Shown here: in pieces, positions 1 through 8,259 of the stretch
Layout of the letters: each line of letters begins with the position of its first letter
How positions within the stretch are numbered: position 1 is the first letter of the stretch
Assembly (NCBI GenBank): GCA_016192825.1
Contig: JACPTK010000002.1
Location: 1 to 64,000 of the forward strand
Direction: 5' to 3'
Length of the DNA stretch: 64,000 nt
From: Betaproteobacteria bacterium
GTDB taxonomy: Bacteria; Pseudomonadota; Gammaproteobacteria; Burkholderiales; SG8-41
Program-made: the position numbers and the translations under genes
The notes under the pieces: generated by a model
Told to the model about the DNA's origin: nothing
Database searches by the model: none
Seen by the model: the letters and a program-made list of their open reading frames with translations, nothing else

Positions 1-33
1 CTGCTCCAGCGAACAAAGTCGCGTCTCGTTCAT
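1..33 (-). pseudogene. 5' end of a transposase/integrase-type gene (runs off window)
   Basis: Eleven codons on the minus strand read MNETRLCSLEQ up to the window edge. This resembles the opening of integrase-catalytic-domain transposases, which often begin MNE.xL.TLEQ. Just upstream, the 14-mer TTCAGACTCATACC occurs twice (74-87 and 111-124), as expected for terminal repeats of an insertion sequence. Only the extreme N-terminus is visible, so whether the element is intact cannot be judged. The identification is inference. Confidence 0.3.
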
Positions 34-73
34 GTCGATCACCATGCCCTGAATGATCGACCCAATCACTTCG

Positions 74-124
74 CTTCAGACTCATACCTCGTTGGAAATA
101 CGTCCCCCCGTTCAGACTCATACC
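74..124. repeat. Two direct copies of TTCAGACTCATACC
   Basis: The 14-mer is repeated exactly with a 37-bp period next to the transposase-like stub. It probably marks the terminal repeats of an insertion sequence lying mostly to the left of the window. Confidence 0.45.
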
Positions 125-168
125 ATATTGGACAAGACTCGGACTGGCCGGAAAGCCGGGGGCTGCGA

Positions 169-174
169 TATAAT
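169..174 (+). promoter_or_regulatory. Candidate -10 box of ahcY
   Basis: A perfect TATAAT lies about 7 bp before the first conserved base of the SAH riboswitch, so transcription would begin right at the aptamer. No convincing -35 hexamer is seen at the expected spacing. Confidence 0.4.
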
Positions 175-180
175 CCCACC

Positions 181-240
181 CCGCTGAGGAGCGCTGCGAC
201 CGGGGAACCCGGCCAGGCTCAGCAAAATTTAACGGCGCTC
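181..240 (+). ncRNA. SAH riboswitch (S-adenosylhomocysteine aptamer)
   Basis: The segment holds the conserved core GAGGAGCGCTGCGACC and CCAGGCTC and ends in AACGGCGCTC, the SAH-riboswitch pattern known upstream of ahcY in beta- and gammaproteobacteria. P1 pairs GCTGAG (183-188) with CTCAGC (218-223). A CCGGG/CCCGG hairpin forms inside (200-212). GAGCGC near 188 can pair with GCGCTC at 235-240 to make the pseudoknot. The class is known to switch its gene on when SAH accumulates, which suits an SAH hydrolase target. Confidence 0.9.
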
Positions 241-274
241 GCATCGGAAACGGTGCGGGCGCTTTGCTTTTTTT
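235..274 (+). terminator. Riboswitch-controlled terminator hairpin before ahcY
   Basis: Bases 235-245 can pair with 252-262 in an 11-bp stem (with G-U pairs) followed by TTTGCTTTTTTT, an intrinsic terminator. Its 5' arm is the same GGCGCTC that forms the riboswitch pseudoknot. Aptamer folding and termination are therefore mutually exclusive, which predicts SAH-dependent antitermination. Confidence 0.75.
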
Positions 275-280
275 GGAGCC

Positions 281-1687
281 ATGATGAATTCGAAATCAAT
301 CGACTATCGCGTGGCCGACATCCAGCAGGCCGGGTTCGGCCGCAAGGAGATCGCGATCGCCGAGACCGAGATGCCCGGTCTCATGGCGCTGCGCGAGGAA
401 TACCGGGGCAAGCAGCCGCTGAAGGGCGCGCGCATCGCCGGTTCCCTGCACATGACGATCCAGACTGCGGTGCTGATCGAGACGCTGGTCAGGCTCGGCG
501 CGGAGGTGCGCTGGGCCTCGTGCAATATCTTCTCGACCCAGGATCACGCCGCGGCCGCGATCGCCGCCGCGGGCATCCCGGTGTACGCCTACAAGGGAGA
601 GAGCCTCACCGAGTACTGGGAATTCACGCACCGCATCCTCGAGTGGGCGGACGGCGGCACGCCCAACATGATCCTCGACGACGGCGGCGACGCGACGCTG
701 CTGGTGACGCTCGGCGCCCGGACGGAGAAGGACCGGTCTCTGGTATCGAAGCCGACGAACGAGGAGGAGACCGTTCTCTTCAGCGCGATCAGGAAGCGCC
801 TGAAGGACAAGCCCGGCTACTACTCGCGCATCCAGGAAAACATCAAGGGCGTGACCGAGGAGACCACCACCGGCGTGCACCGGCTCTACCAGATGGAGAA
901 GGAAGGGCGGCTGCCGTTCCCGGCGATCAACGTCAACGACTCGGTCACCAAGTCGAAGTTCGACAACCTCTACGGCTGCCGCGAATCGCTGGTGGACGGC
1001 ATCAAGCGCGCGACCGACGTCATGATCGCGGGCAAGGTGGCGGTCATCGCCGGCTACGGCGACGTCGGCAAGGGCTGCGCGCAGTCGCTGCGCGGACTCG
1101 GCGCCGCCGTCTGGGTGACCGAGATCGACCCGATCTGCGCGCTGCAGGCGGCGATGGAGGGCTACCGGGTGGTCACGATGGACTATGCGGCCGACAAGGC
1201 GGATATCTTCGTCACCGCCACCGGCAACCTGCGCGTCATCACGCTCGAGCACATGAAGCGCATGAGGCACAACGCGATCGTCTGCAACATCGGGCACTTC
1301 GATTCCGAGATCGACATCGCCGGCCTGAAGCAGTTCGAGTGGGAAAACATCAAGCCGCAGGTGGACCACGTGATCTTCCCCGACGGCAAGCGCCTCATCG
1401 TGCTCGCCGAAGGCCGGCTGGTGAATCTCGGCTGCGCCACCGGGCACCCGAGCTTCGTGATGTCGAACTCCTTCACCAACCAGGTGCTGGCGCAGGCCGA
1501 GCTCTTCAGCAACACCGGGAAGTATGGGATGAAGGTTTACGTGCTGCCCAAGCAGCTCGACGAGCGCGTGGCGCGGCTGCACCTGAAGAAGCTCAGCGCC
1601 GACCTCACGGTCCTCTCCGAGGAGCAGTGCCGCTACATCGGGGTGGACATCGACGGGCCGTACAAGCCGGACTACTACAGATACTAG
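281..1687 (+). CDS. ahcY: Adenosylhomocysteinase
   Basis: It hydrolyses S-adenosylhomocysteine to adenosine and homocysteine in the cytosol, completing the methyl cycle. The 468-residue length is normal for the family. Visible marks are the substrate-domain stretch [15 protein letters not shown], the NAD-binding loop [11 protein letters not shown] near residue 261, the conserved [11 protein letters not shown] stretch and the family's C-terminal PYKPDYYRY. The first ATG of an ATGATG pair follows GGAG with normal spacing. The SAH riboswitch and terminator directly upstream control it, and metF follows on the same strand. Confidence 0.97.
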   Translation: MMNSKSIDYRVADIQQAGFGRKEIAIAETEMPGLMALREEYRGKQPLKGARIAGSLHMTIQTAVLIETLVRLGAEVRWASCNIFSTQDHAAAAIAAAGIPVYAYKGESLTEYWEFTHRILEWADGGTPNMILDDGGDATLLVTLGARTEKDRSLVSKPTNEEETVLFSAIRKRLKDKPGYYSRIQENIKGVTEETTTGVHRLYQMEKEGRLPFPAINVNDSVTKSKFDNLYGCRESLVDGIKRATDVMIAGKVAVIAGYGDVGKGCAQSLRGLGAAVWVTEIDPICALQAAMEGYRVVTMDYAADKADIFVTATGNLRVITLEHMKRMRHNAIVCNIGHFDSEIDIAGLKQFEWENIKPQVDHVIFPDGKRLIVLAEGRLVNLGCATGHPSFVMSNSFTNQVLAQAELFSNTGKYGMKVYVLPKQLDERVARLHLKKLSADLTVLSEEQCRYIGVDIDGPYKPDYYRY

Positions 1688-1793
1688 TGCAGAGTGCCGA
1701 GTGCTAAGTACTGAGTGCAGAACGAGGGACTGTTTCATTCACCTTTCGCGCACTTCTCGGCACTCGGAACTCAGCACTCAGAACTGACCCTAG
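1688..1793. repeat. Inverted block of degenerate GAGTGC/CACTCAG repeats
   Basis: The left part repeats GAGTGC/CTGAGTGC motifs and the right part carries the complementary GGCACTC/CAGCACTC, so the ahcY-metF spacer can fold back on itself. The same CACTCAG motif recurs near 22320. Origin and function are unknown. Confidence 0.5.
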
Positions 1794-2639
1794 ATGCAAT
1801 CGCAAAAGCGACACGCTCGCACTTTCAGTTTCGAATTTTTTCCCCCGAAAACGGCGGAGGGGAAGGAGAAGCTGCGCGCGACGTGGAAGCAGCTCGGGCA
1901 GCTCAAGCCGAAGTTCTTTTCCTGCACGTTCGGCGCCGGCGGCTCGACGCGCGAAGGCACGCTCGAGACGGTGCTCGAGATCCGCGCCGCCGGCTTCGAG
2001 GCGGCGCCGCACATCTCCTGCGTCGCCTCCTCGCGCGCGGACCTGGGCACCCAGCTCGAAAAGTACCGCAGCCACGGCATCCGGCACATCGTCGCGCTGC
2101 GCGGCGATCTCCCCTCCGGGCTCGCCTCGAGCGGGGAGCTGCGCTACGCCAACGAGCTGGTCGCGTTCATCCGCGAGACGACCGGCAACTGGTTCCACAT
2201 CGAGGTCGCCTGCTACCCGGAATTCCACCCGCAGACGCGCTCCGCGGCCGACGATATCCGCAACTTCAAGCGCAAGATCGAGGCGGGCGCCAATTCCGCG
2301 ATCACCCAGTACTTCTACAACGCGGACGCCTACTTCCGCTTCGTGGACGACTGCGAGGCGGCCGGCATCGCGGTGCCGATCGTCCCCGGCGTCATGCCGA
2401 TCGGCAACTTCACCCAGCTCGCGCGTTTTTCCGACGCCTGCGGCGCCGAGATCCCGCGCTGGCTGCGCTTCCGGCTGGAGAGCTTCCGCGACGACGCCGC
2501 GGCAATCCGCTCATATGGACTGGACGTCGTGACGCGCCTGTGCGACGACTTGCTCGCCGCCGGCGCGCCGGGGCTGCACTTCTACACCCTCAACCAGGCC
2601 GGCCTCACCACCACCATCTGGCAGCGCCTCGGGCTGTAG
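1794..2639 (+). CDS. metF: 5,10-methylenetetrahydrofolate reductase
   Basis: It reduces methylene-THF to methyl-THF with FAD, supplying the methyl group for methionine synthesis, and so fits beside ahcY. The 281-residue protein has the TIM-barrel marks FEFFPPKT at residues 11-18, CTFGAGGSTREGT, HIVALRGD, ITQYFYN and PGVMPI. Its last 45 or so codons are special: a near-identical copy of this 3' end lies at 5141-5285 and a decayed copy at 3808-3864, with two ATPase genes in between. The reading frame itself is intact. Confidence 0.96.
   Translation: MQSQKRHARTFSFEFFPPKTAEGKEKLRATWKQLGQLKPKFFSCTFGAGGSTREGTLETVLEIRAAGFEAAPHISCVASSRADLGTQLEKYRSHGIRHIVALRGDLPSGLASSGELRYANELVAFIRETTGNWFHIEVACYPEFHPQTRSAADDIRNFKRKIEAGANSAITQYFYNADAYFRFVDDCEAAGIAVPIVPGVMPIGNFTQLARFSDACGAEIPRWLRFRLESFRDDAAAIRSYGLDVVTRLCDDLLAAGAPGLHFYTLNQAGLTTTIWQRLGL
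2497..2639 (+). repeat. metF 3'-end repeat, copy 1 (within metF)
   Basis: This stretch encodes the MetF C-terminus ending LNQAGLTTTIWQRLGL. It is duplicated at 5141-5285, where the same peptide reads LNQAGLTTALWQRLGL, and in decayed form at 3808-3864. Confidence 0.85.
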
Positions 2640-2645
2640 CAGACC

Positions 2646-2692
2646 GCGAAATCCCCCTACTCCCCTTTAATAAAAGGGGGTGCGAGGAGCGC
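2646..2692. repeat. CCCCTTTAATAAAAGGGG-type hairpin repeat
   Basis: A short inverted repeat of C- and G-runs around TTTAATAAA lies just after metF. A related hairpin (CCCCTATGAAAAAGGGG) lies at 6973-6994. It could act as a weak terminator or REP-like element. Confidence 0.4.
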
Positions 2693-2727
2693 GGGGGGAC
2701 TTGACGCCGGGTTGGGGTCACGCCACG

Positions 2728-2795
2728 CCGTACGCTGGTGCAAGACCTGACCCCGGGGTCTGACCCCGGGGTCAGGTCTTGCAATGACGTACGGC
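2728..2795. repeat. Long near-perfect palindrome (68 bp)
   Basis: GCAAGACCTGACCCC (2740-2754) is matched exactly by its reverse complement at 2768-2782. The outer arms GCCGTACG (2728-2735) and CGTACGGC (2788-2795) pair across a 4/4 internal loop. It resembles REP hairpins mobilised by RAYT transposases. It lies between metF and the truncated ATPase. Confidence 0.7.
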
Positions 2796-3806
2796 AGCCC
2801 AAAGCCCGGCCACACGATCCGCTTCTCCCGGTTTTTTGACCCAAGGAGAAATAACGATCCGTATTTATTGACCGTGGTAAAAACATCGGGTGGTAGGCTG
2901 CCCGGATGGCCCGGCGCTTTGTCCGCTATCTCCATCAAGGGCATCTACGACGGGAGGCCCCGCGGCCAGAAGGTCCTCGTCACCGGCAGCGGACGGCTCG
3001 ACTTATACCGCTTCGGCGGCGACTCGCTGCAGGGCCGCTACTACCTGCTGCGGCTGCACCCGCTATCCGTCGCCGAGCTCGGCATCGACGGGCCACGCGA
3101 TTTTCTCCAGTTGCTCCGGCTGGGCGGATTCCCCGCGCCGTACTTCTCGGGCAGCGAGACCGAGGCGCGGCGCTGGTCGCGCGAGTACCGGACACTGCTC
3201 GTGCGCGAGGAAATCACCGCGCTCGAGCGCATCCAGGACCTGGGTCACCTCGAGCTCCTGATGCTGCGGCTGCCGGAGCTGGTCGGCTCGCCGCTCTCGG
3301 TAAACGCGCTGCGGGAGGACCTGCAGGTGAGCCACAAGGCGGTCGAAAGCTGGATCGGCGCGCTCGAGCGGCTCTACGCGGTCTTTCGCATCGCGCCGCT
3401 CGGCGCACCGCGGATTCACGCCGTGAAAAAGGCGCGCAAGCACTACCACCTCGACTGGTCTGTCGTGACGCAGGACGCGGCACGCTTCGAGAATCTGGTC
3501 GCCTGCCACCTGCTCAAATGGGTCCACTTCGGAGAGGATACGCAGGGCCGCGACCTCGAGCTGCGCTACTTCCGGGACATCGAGGGCCGCGAGGTGGACT
3601 TCGTCGTCACCGAGGCGCGCCAGCCGCGTCTGCTGGTCGAATGCAAGTGGTCGGACACGGAGCCCGACCGCAATCTGCGCTACCTCAAGGGGCGCTTTCC
3701 CGATGCTGATGCATGGCAGCTTTCGGCCACCGGCAGCAAGGACTATCGCAGCCCGGACGGCCTGCGCGTCGCGCCTGCGATCGAGCTGCTGCGCACGCTC
3801 GTCTAG
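2784..3806 (+). pseudogene. N-terminally truncated AAA+/DUF4143 ATPase
   Basis: From about residue 50 (near 2930) the ORF matches the middle and C-terminal parts of the DUF4143-type ATPase family: KGIYDGRPRGQKVLVTGSGR is the sensor-1 region, followed by LQGRYYLLRLHPLSVAELG, a winged-helix stretch near SHKAVESWIGALERL, and a nuclease-like end with EVDFVV and LLVECKWS. The first 100 or so residues with Walker A and Walker B are missing. They are replaced by unrelated sequence that begins inside a palindrome. No ATP could be bound, so it is called a pseudogene. Its stop codon abuts a decayed copy of the metF 3' end. Confidence 0.75.
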
Positions 3807-3807
3807 C

Positions 3808-3864
3808 TTTCCGCATCCTCGACCCGGCCGGGCTCATCAACTCCCTCTGGCAGCGCCTCGGGCT
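3808..3864 (+). repeat. metF 3'-end repeat, copy 2 (decayed)
   Basis: Read in frame it gives FRILDPAGLINSLWQRLGL, against FYTLNQAGLTTTIWQRLGL in metF. By eye about three quarters of the bases match. It starts one base after the stop of the truncated ATPase. Confidence 0.75.
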
Positions 3865-3918
3865 CCAGGGTCCCGTGCCCCCAAAAAAGTGGCCGGCACG
3901 TCCTGACCCCTTTCTCTT

Positions 3919-5088
3919 TCAGGCGAGGAACTCCTGCCACGGCACGGCCTGCGCGCCGGGGGCCAGTGCGCGCGAGGCCTCGCGCCACCGCGGCGGACGA
4001 TAGACCAGCCGCATCTCCACGTCGCGGCGCACGCCCGGATGCTTTGCGAACGCCGCGGCAAGCCTTGTCAGCGGCGCGGCCATGTCTGGCGTGACCGTGC
4101 GCGAGGCCTTGGCTTCGATCAACCGCACCGCGCCGCTTTTCCCCGGGATCACGAAGTCAACCTCCAGTCCTTGCTGGTCCCTGAAATAGTAGAGCTCGCG
4201 CCGCCGCCCGGCGTTGACCTGGGACTTCACGATTTCCGATGCGATGAACCCCTCGAACAACGCTCCGAGAAACGGCGACTTTTCCAGCTCGGCGTCGGTC
4301 TCGATTCCAAGCAGGTGGCAGGCCAGGCCGGAATCGACGATGTAGATCTTCGGCGACTTGATCAGGCGCTTGCCGAGGTTCTCGAACCACGGCGGCACGA
4401 CCAGTATCTGGCCCGTCGCCTCCAGGATGTCCAGCCAGTTACCGATGCCGGGAACGCTCATGCCGAGTGGCGCGGCGAGGTCGGACTTGTTGAGCATCCG
4501 CCCATGCCGCGTCGCAAGGAGCGAAAGGAAGCGGCGAAACGCGACCAGATCCTGCACCGCGCTGATCGCCCGCACGTCCCGTTCCAGATAGGTCTGGAGG
4601 TACGAGCTGAACCACACGCGCGCCGCGCCGGGCCGCGCCAGCACTTCGGGAAAACCGCCGCGCAGCAGGCCGACCCTCGCGGATTCCCGAGCCGACATCG
4701 GCAGGAGCTGGAGCACCGCCGCCCGCCCCGCCATGGATTCAGTCACGTTGCGCATCAACCCGGTCTCCTGCGAGCCGGTCAGCAGCCACTGCCCGGTGCG
4801 CCGCGGCGCGCGGTCGATGCGGCTGCGCACGTAGTTGAACACCTCCGGCACGTTCTGGATCTCGTCCAGGATGGCCGGCAGCCTCACGCCGTCGAGGAAC
4901 CCTTGCGGATCGTTCCGGAAGCGGGCCACGACGTCGGGGTCCTCGAACAGGTGGTAGCTCGCCCCGGGCAGGCAGTGCTTGAGCAGCCAGGTCTTGCCGG
5001 CGCGGCGCGGACCGGTCACGATGACCGCCGGAAAGCCGCGGACGGCCTTCCTGATCTGCGATTCCAATTCCCGGCGAACGTGGCGCAT
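3919..5088 (-). CDS. AAA+ ATPase with C-terminal DUF4143 domain
   Basis: This 389-residue cytosolic protein is complete. Walker A GPRRAGKTW lies at about residues 26-34, Walker B AILDEIQ at 91-97 and sensor-1 LLTGSQ near 123. A winged-helix-like middle follows, then the DUF4143 tail with YYFRDQQGLEVDFVI and LIEAKAS, a PD-(D/E)xK-like pattern. The family is widespread in mobile and defence-like contexts, but its biochemical role is not settled. It is the intact sibling of the truncated gene at 2784-3806, in the opposite orientation. A copy of the metF 3' end lies just before its start. Confidence 0.85.
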   Translation of the reverse strand: MRHVRRELESQIRKAVRGFPAVIVTGPRRAGKTWLLKHCLPGASYHLFEDPDVVARFRNDPQGFLDGVRLPAILDEIQNVPEVFNYVRSRIDRAPRRTGQWLLTGSQETGLMRNVTESMAGRAAVLQLLPMSARESARVGLLRGGFPEVLARPGAARVWFSSYLQTYLERDVRAISAVQDLVAFRRFLSLLATRHGRMLNKSDLAAPLGMSVPGIGNWLDILEATGQILVVPPWFENLGKRLIKSPKIYIVDSGLACHLLGIETDAELEKSPFLGALFEGFIASEIVKSQVNAGRRRELYYFRDQQGLEVDFVIPGKSGAVRLIEAKASRTVTPDMAAPLTRLAAAFAKHPGVRRDVEMRLVYRPPRWREASRALAPGAQAVPWQEFLA

Positions 5089-5140
5089 TGATGAGAATTT
5101 TAATATGGTAGATTAAATTACTCAATCCCCTCCCCTCAAC

Positions 5141-5285
5141 CCGCCGCTGTAATCCGCTCCTGCGGGCTCGACGTCGTGACGCGCCTGTGCAACGACCTGC
5201 TCGCCGCCGGCGCGCCGGGGCTCCATTTCTACACCCTCAACCAGGCCGGCCTCACCACCGCCCTCTGGCAAAGACTTGGCCTTTA
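5141..5285 (+). repeat. metF 3'-end repeat, copy 3 (near-identical)
   Basis: From AATCCGCTC to the TAG stop this matches the metF 3' end over about 140 bp with scattered, mostly synonymous changes. It encodes IRSCGLDVVTRLCNDLLAAG and ends LWQRLGL-stop. It has no start codon and cannot be expressed alone. Together with copy 1 it brackets the two ATPase genes like long direct repeats. Confidence 0.85.
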
Positions 5286-5565
5286 GGGCGCGCTGGAGGG
5301 CGGAGCAGGTGCCCGGCTCTGCTGGGTGCGACCCCGAAAGCGCGCAAGCGTGCCGGCATGATGCGGTCGATCTTTGCGATTGCCTTGCGGAGGCCGCAGT
5401 CTTAACCGGTGACCGGGAACGGTCATCGTCAAGCGCAGCGGGGACGGGATGGCCTCCTCCCCTCATCATGACGTTCCCCCCGCGGCGCTTTATGCGGCAC
5501 AATGAGCCGTTGAAGCGGACGGTGCTGCCGCCGCTTCAACCGCGCCGGTTCGAACGGACATCCGC
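5286..5565. other. mgtE leader region
   Basis: This 280-bp spacer has no convincing gene. It contains a perfect 10-bp inverted repeat, GTTGAAGCGG (5509-5518) and CCGCTTCAAC (5531-5540), and a GAACGG/CCGTTC pair overlapping the mgtE start. I do not recognise a known magnesium riboswitch. Confidence 0.4.
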
Positions 5566-6855
5566 GTGCCGTTCAACCGGCGCATCCTGCAACTGGCGGC
5601 GGAAATGGGGGTACCGGTGCAGTTCGAAACAACAAACGCGCAAGCGAGCCCTCGGGACCCGCAATACAAGGCGCTGATACCTGAGGTCAGAGCGCGCTCG
5701 GCGCAGGATGCGGCCACGATGCTGGCGGAGCACCCGGCGTCCGTCATCGGCGCCGTGCTGCTCGAGCTCAATCCGGCTCTCGCGCAGGACATTCTCGCGG
5801 AGCTGCCCAAGGGGCTCGCGGACGGCGTGCTGCAGGTGGTGTCTCCCGAGGTCTCGCTGCAGTGGCAGCGCAACCAGACCTACCCGCCGGCCACCATCGG
5901 GCGCCTGATGGAGCCCGCCTACGCCGTGTTCCACCCGGCGATGACGGTCGCCCAGACCGTGGAGCGGTTGCGCGCGCTGCTCAAGGTCGCCTTCATCACC
6001 TACGGCTACGTGATCGACGAGGCCAGCCGGCTGAGCGGCATCGTCACCATGCGTGACCTGCTGTTCGCCCAGGACGACGCGCGCCTCGAGTCGCTGATGC
6101 AGCACGAGGTGTTCACCCTAAGGCCGGAGACGCCGCTCAACGAGGCGATGAAGCTCGTGCTCGATCGCCATTACCCCGTCTATCCGGTGTGCAACGCCGA
6201 GGGCATCCTGCTGGGTCTGGTGCGGGGCCAGGCTATGTTCGCGGAGCAGGCGTTCGAGATCACCGCGCAGGTCGGCAGCACGTTCGGCGTCGAGAAAGAA
6301 GAGCGGCTCGCCACGCCGCTCAAGCAGAGCTTCAAATTCCGCCATCCCTGGCTGCAGTTGAATCTCGTCACCGCGTTCGTCGCCGGCGCGGTGGTCGCCA
6401 TTTTCCAGGACACGGTGGACCGGCTGGTGATCCTCGCGGTGTTCCTGCCCATTCTTGCCGGACAATCCGGCAATACCGGCTGCCAGGCGCTCGCCGTGAC
6501 GCTGCGCGGCATGACGCTGGGCGAGCTGAAGGGCGGGAAGGAAAGGGCGCTGGTGATGAAGGAAGCCTGGCTCGGCTTCTACAACGGCTCGCTGACCGGC
6601 CTCGTTGCGGGGACAGGCATGCTGGTCATGGCGATCTACCAGGGCAATCCGAACGCCATAGCGCTCTCGGTCGTGGTCTGGATGGCACTGGTCGGCGCCT
6701 GCGTCGTCAGCGGCATCTGCGGCGCCATGATTCCGATCACGTTGAAGCGCCTCAATCTCGATCCCGCCACCGCCTCCAGCATATTCCTCACCACCGCGAC
6801 CGACGTGGTGAGCATGGGCATGCTGCTCGGGCTCGCCGCCCTGCTCGTGCGTTGA
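5566..6855 (+). CDS. mgtE: Magnesium transporter MgtE
   Basis: It is an inner-membrane Mg2+ channel/transporter of 429 residues. Order: an N-domain of short helices (about 30-105), a CBS pair (about 110-240; IVTMRDLLF and YPVYPVCNAEGILLGLV), the linker, then five membrane segments from about residue 265. The family signature PILAGQSGNTGCQAL lies in the pore region. The called start is GTG at 5566; ATG at 5605 is the alternative and neither has a strong ribosome-binding site. No operon partner is seen: the next gene is on the other strand. Confidence 0.93.
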   Translation: MPFNRRILQLAAEMGVPVQFETTNAQASPRDPQYKALIPEVRARSAQDAATMLAEHPASVIGAVLLELNPALAQDILAELPKGLADGVLQVVSPEVSLQWQRNQTYPPATIGRLMEPAYAVFHPAMTVAQTVERLRALLKVAFITYGYVIDEASRLSGIVTMRDLLFAQDDARLESLMQHEVFTLRPETPLNEAMKLVLDRHYPVYPVCNAEGILLGLVRGQAMFAEQAFEITAQVGSTFGVEKEERLATPLKQSFKFRHPWLQLNLVTAFVAGAVVAIFQDTVDRLVILAVFLPILAGQSGNTGCQALAVTLRGMTLGELKGGKERALVMKEAWLGFYNGSLTGLVAGTGMLVMAIYQGNPNAIALSVVVWMALVGACVVSGICGAMIPITLKRLNLDPATASSIFLTTATDVVSMGMLLGLAALLVR

Positions 6856-7002
6856 CACCGCGCGCCCGGCCGCCCGCGGATACCCCGTTTCCAGGGCACG
6901 GCCGCGGCGGGGAACCTCGACGAAGCTCGCGCGCGGCAACCGCGCGAAGTGACCACTAACTCACAACGCCTTTCCCCTATGAAAAAGGGGGGAGGGTGGC
7001 GC

Positions 7003-8259
7003 TCAGGCGGCGGCTTTCGCCCGGCTGCTCCTGGCCTTGGCCTGCGCGGCCTTGGCGTGCATCGCGGCATAGGCCGCATGCGCTGCGGCTTCCGCATCGC
7101 CGACATGCACGGAATAGCCCATGTCCTCGAGCACGGAACCGAGCGCGGACAGGCACAGCATCACGTTGTCGGGCCGGCACGAATAGCCCATCAGGCCGAA
7201 GCGCCAGATCTTGCCCGCCAGCGGGCCCAGACCGGCGCCGATCTCGAGGTTGAATTCGGTCAACAGCGTGCGCCGCACCTGGGCTTCGTCCACGCCTTCC
7301 GCGCAGACCACCGCATTCATCTGCGGCAGCTGGTGCTCCGGCTTCACCAGGAACTTGAGCCCCATCGCTTCCAGCCCGGCCTTGAGCGCCACGTGATGGC
7401 GCTGGTGGCGCGCCCAGCAGTTCTCCAATCCTTCGTCGTTGATGAGCAGCAACGCCTCGTGCAGCGCGAACAGGGAATTGGTCGGCGCGGTGTGGTGATA
7501 GGTGCGGGTGGTCGCGCCCCAGTAACCGAGCAGCAGGTTCATGTCCATGAACCAGGAGTGGATCTTGTCCTTGCGCGCTTTCACGTAATCGACGACGCGC
7601 TCGGAGAACGACACCGGTGACAGCCCCGGCGTGCAGGACAGGCATTTCTGGCTCGCCGAGTAGATCGCGTCCACGCCCCAATCGTCCACCAGCACGGGAA
7701 TACCGCCGAGCGAAGTCACCGCGTCCACGATGGTGAGCGCGTCGTGGCGGTGCGCGACCTCGACCAGCGTCTTTGCGTCCGAGCGGACCCCGGTCGAGGT
7801 CTCGGCGTGCACGAACGCGACCACGCGCGCGTCGCGGTTCTTCTTCAGGGCGTCCTCGAGCTTCTGCGGGTCCACCGGCTCGCCCCACTTGTCCTCGACC
7901 ACGACCGGCGTTCCGCCGCAGCGCTCGACGTTCTCGATCATGCGCCCGCCGAACACCCCGTTGCGGCACACGATTACCTTGTCCCCCGGCGCCACCAGGT
8001 TGACGAAGCAGTATTCCATGCCGACCGAGCCGGGACCCGAGACCGGGAAGGTGAGCGGGTTTTTCGTCTGGTAGACGTAGCGCAGCAGCGCCTTCAGTTC
8101 CTCCATCATCTCGACGAAGACCGGATCGAGGTAGCCGATCGCCGGCTGGCTCATGGTGGTGAGCACGCGCGGATGGATCTCGGTCGGCCCCGGCCCCATG
8201 AGCGTGCGCTGTGGCGGATGGAAGGAAGTGATGCGTTTGGCGGGGGCGAAGTCACTCAT
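7003..8259 (-). CDS. Class V aminotransferase (serine/alanine-glyoxylate type)
   Basis: It is a PLP enzyme that moves an amino group to glyoxylate, of the alanine/serine/ureidoglycine-glyoxylate aminotransferase family. The opening MGPGPTEIHPRV is typical, ASQKCLSCTPGLS carries the PLP lysine, and YHHTAPTN and GLMGYSCRPDNV follow the family pattern. The tail is a lysine/alanine-rich extension. ATG at 8259 is preferred because AGGAAAAG precedes it at good spacing. The frame stays open for 89 more codons upstream and encodes a helix-turn-helix (separate entry), so a longer 507-residue product is possible. The exact substrate cannot be fixed from sequence. Confidence 0.88.
   Translation of the reverse strand: MSDFAPAKRITSFHPPQRTLMGPGPTEIHPRVLTTMSQPAIGYLDPVFVEMMEELKALLRYVYQTKNPLTFPVSGPGSVGMEYCFVNLVAPGDKVIVCRNGVFGGRMIENVERCGGTPVVVEDKWGEPVDPQKLEDALKKNRDARVVAFVHAETSTGVRSDAKTLVEVAHRHDALTIVDAVTSLGGIPVLVDDWGVDAIYSASQKCLSCTPGLSPVSFSERVVDYVKARKDKIHSWFMDMNLLLGYWGATTRTYHHTAPTNSLFALHEALLLINDEGLENCWARHQRHHVALKAGLEAMGLKFLVKPEHQLPQMNAVVCAEGVDEAQVRRTLLTEFNLEIGAGLGPLAGKIWRFGLMGYSCRPDNVMLCLSALGSVLEDMGYSVHVGDAEAAAHAAYAAMHAKAAQAKARSSRAKAAA

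Noticed and set aside
2657-2944. 95-aa minus-strand ORF spanning the palindrome
   Set aside because: It runs through repeat DNA and the palindrome, has no family motif and no clear ribosome-binding site.
5286-5565. M-box or other Mg2+ riboswitch before mgtE
   Set aside because: No match to the conserved M-box core could be seen; only simple inverted repeats are present.
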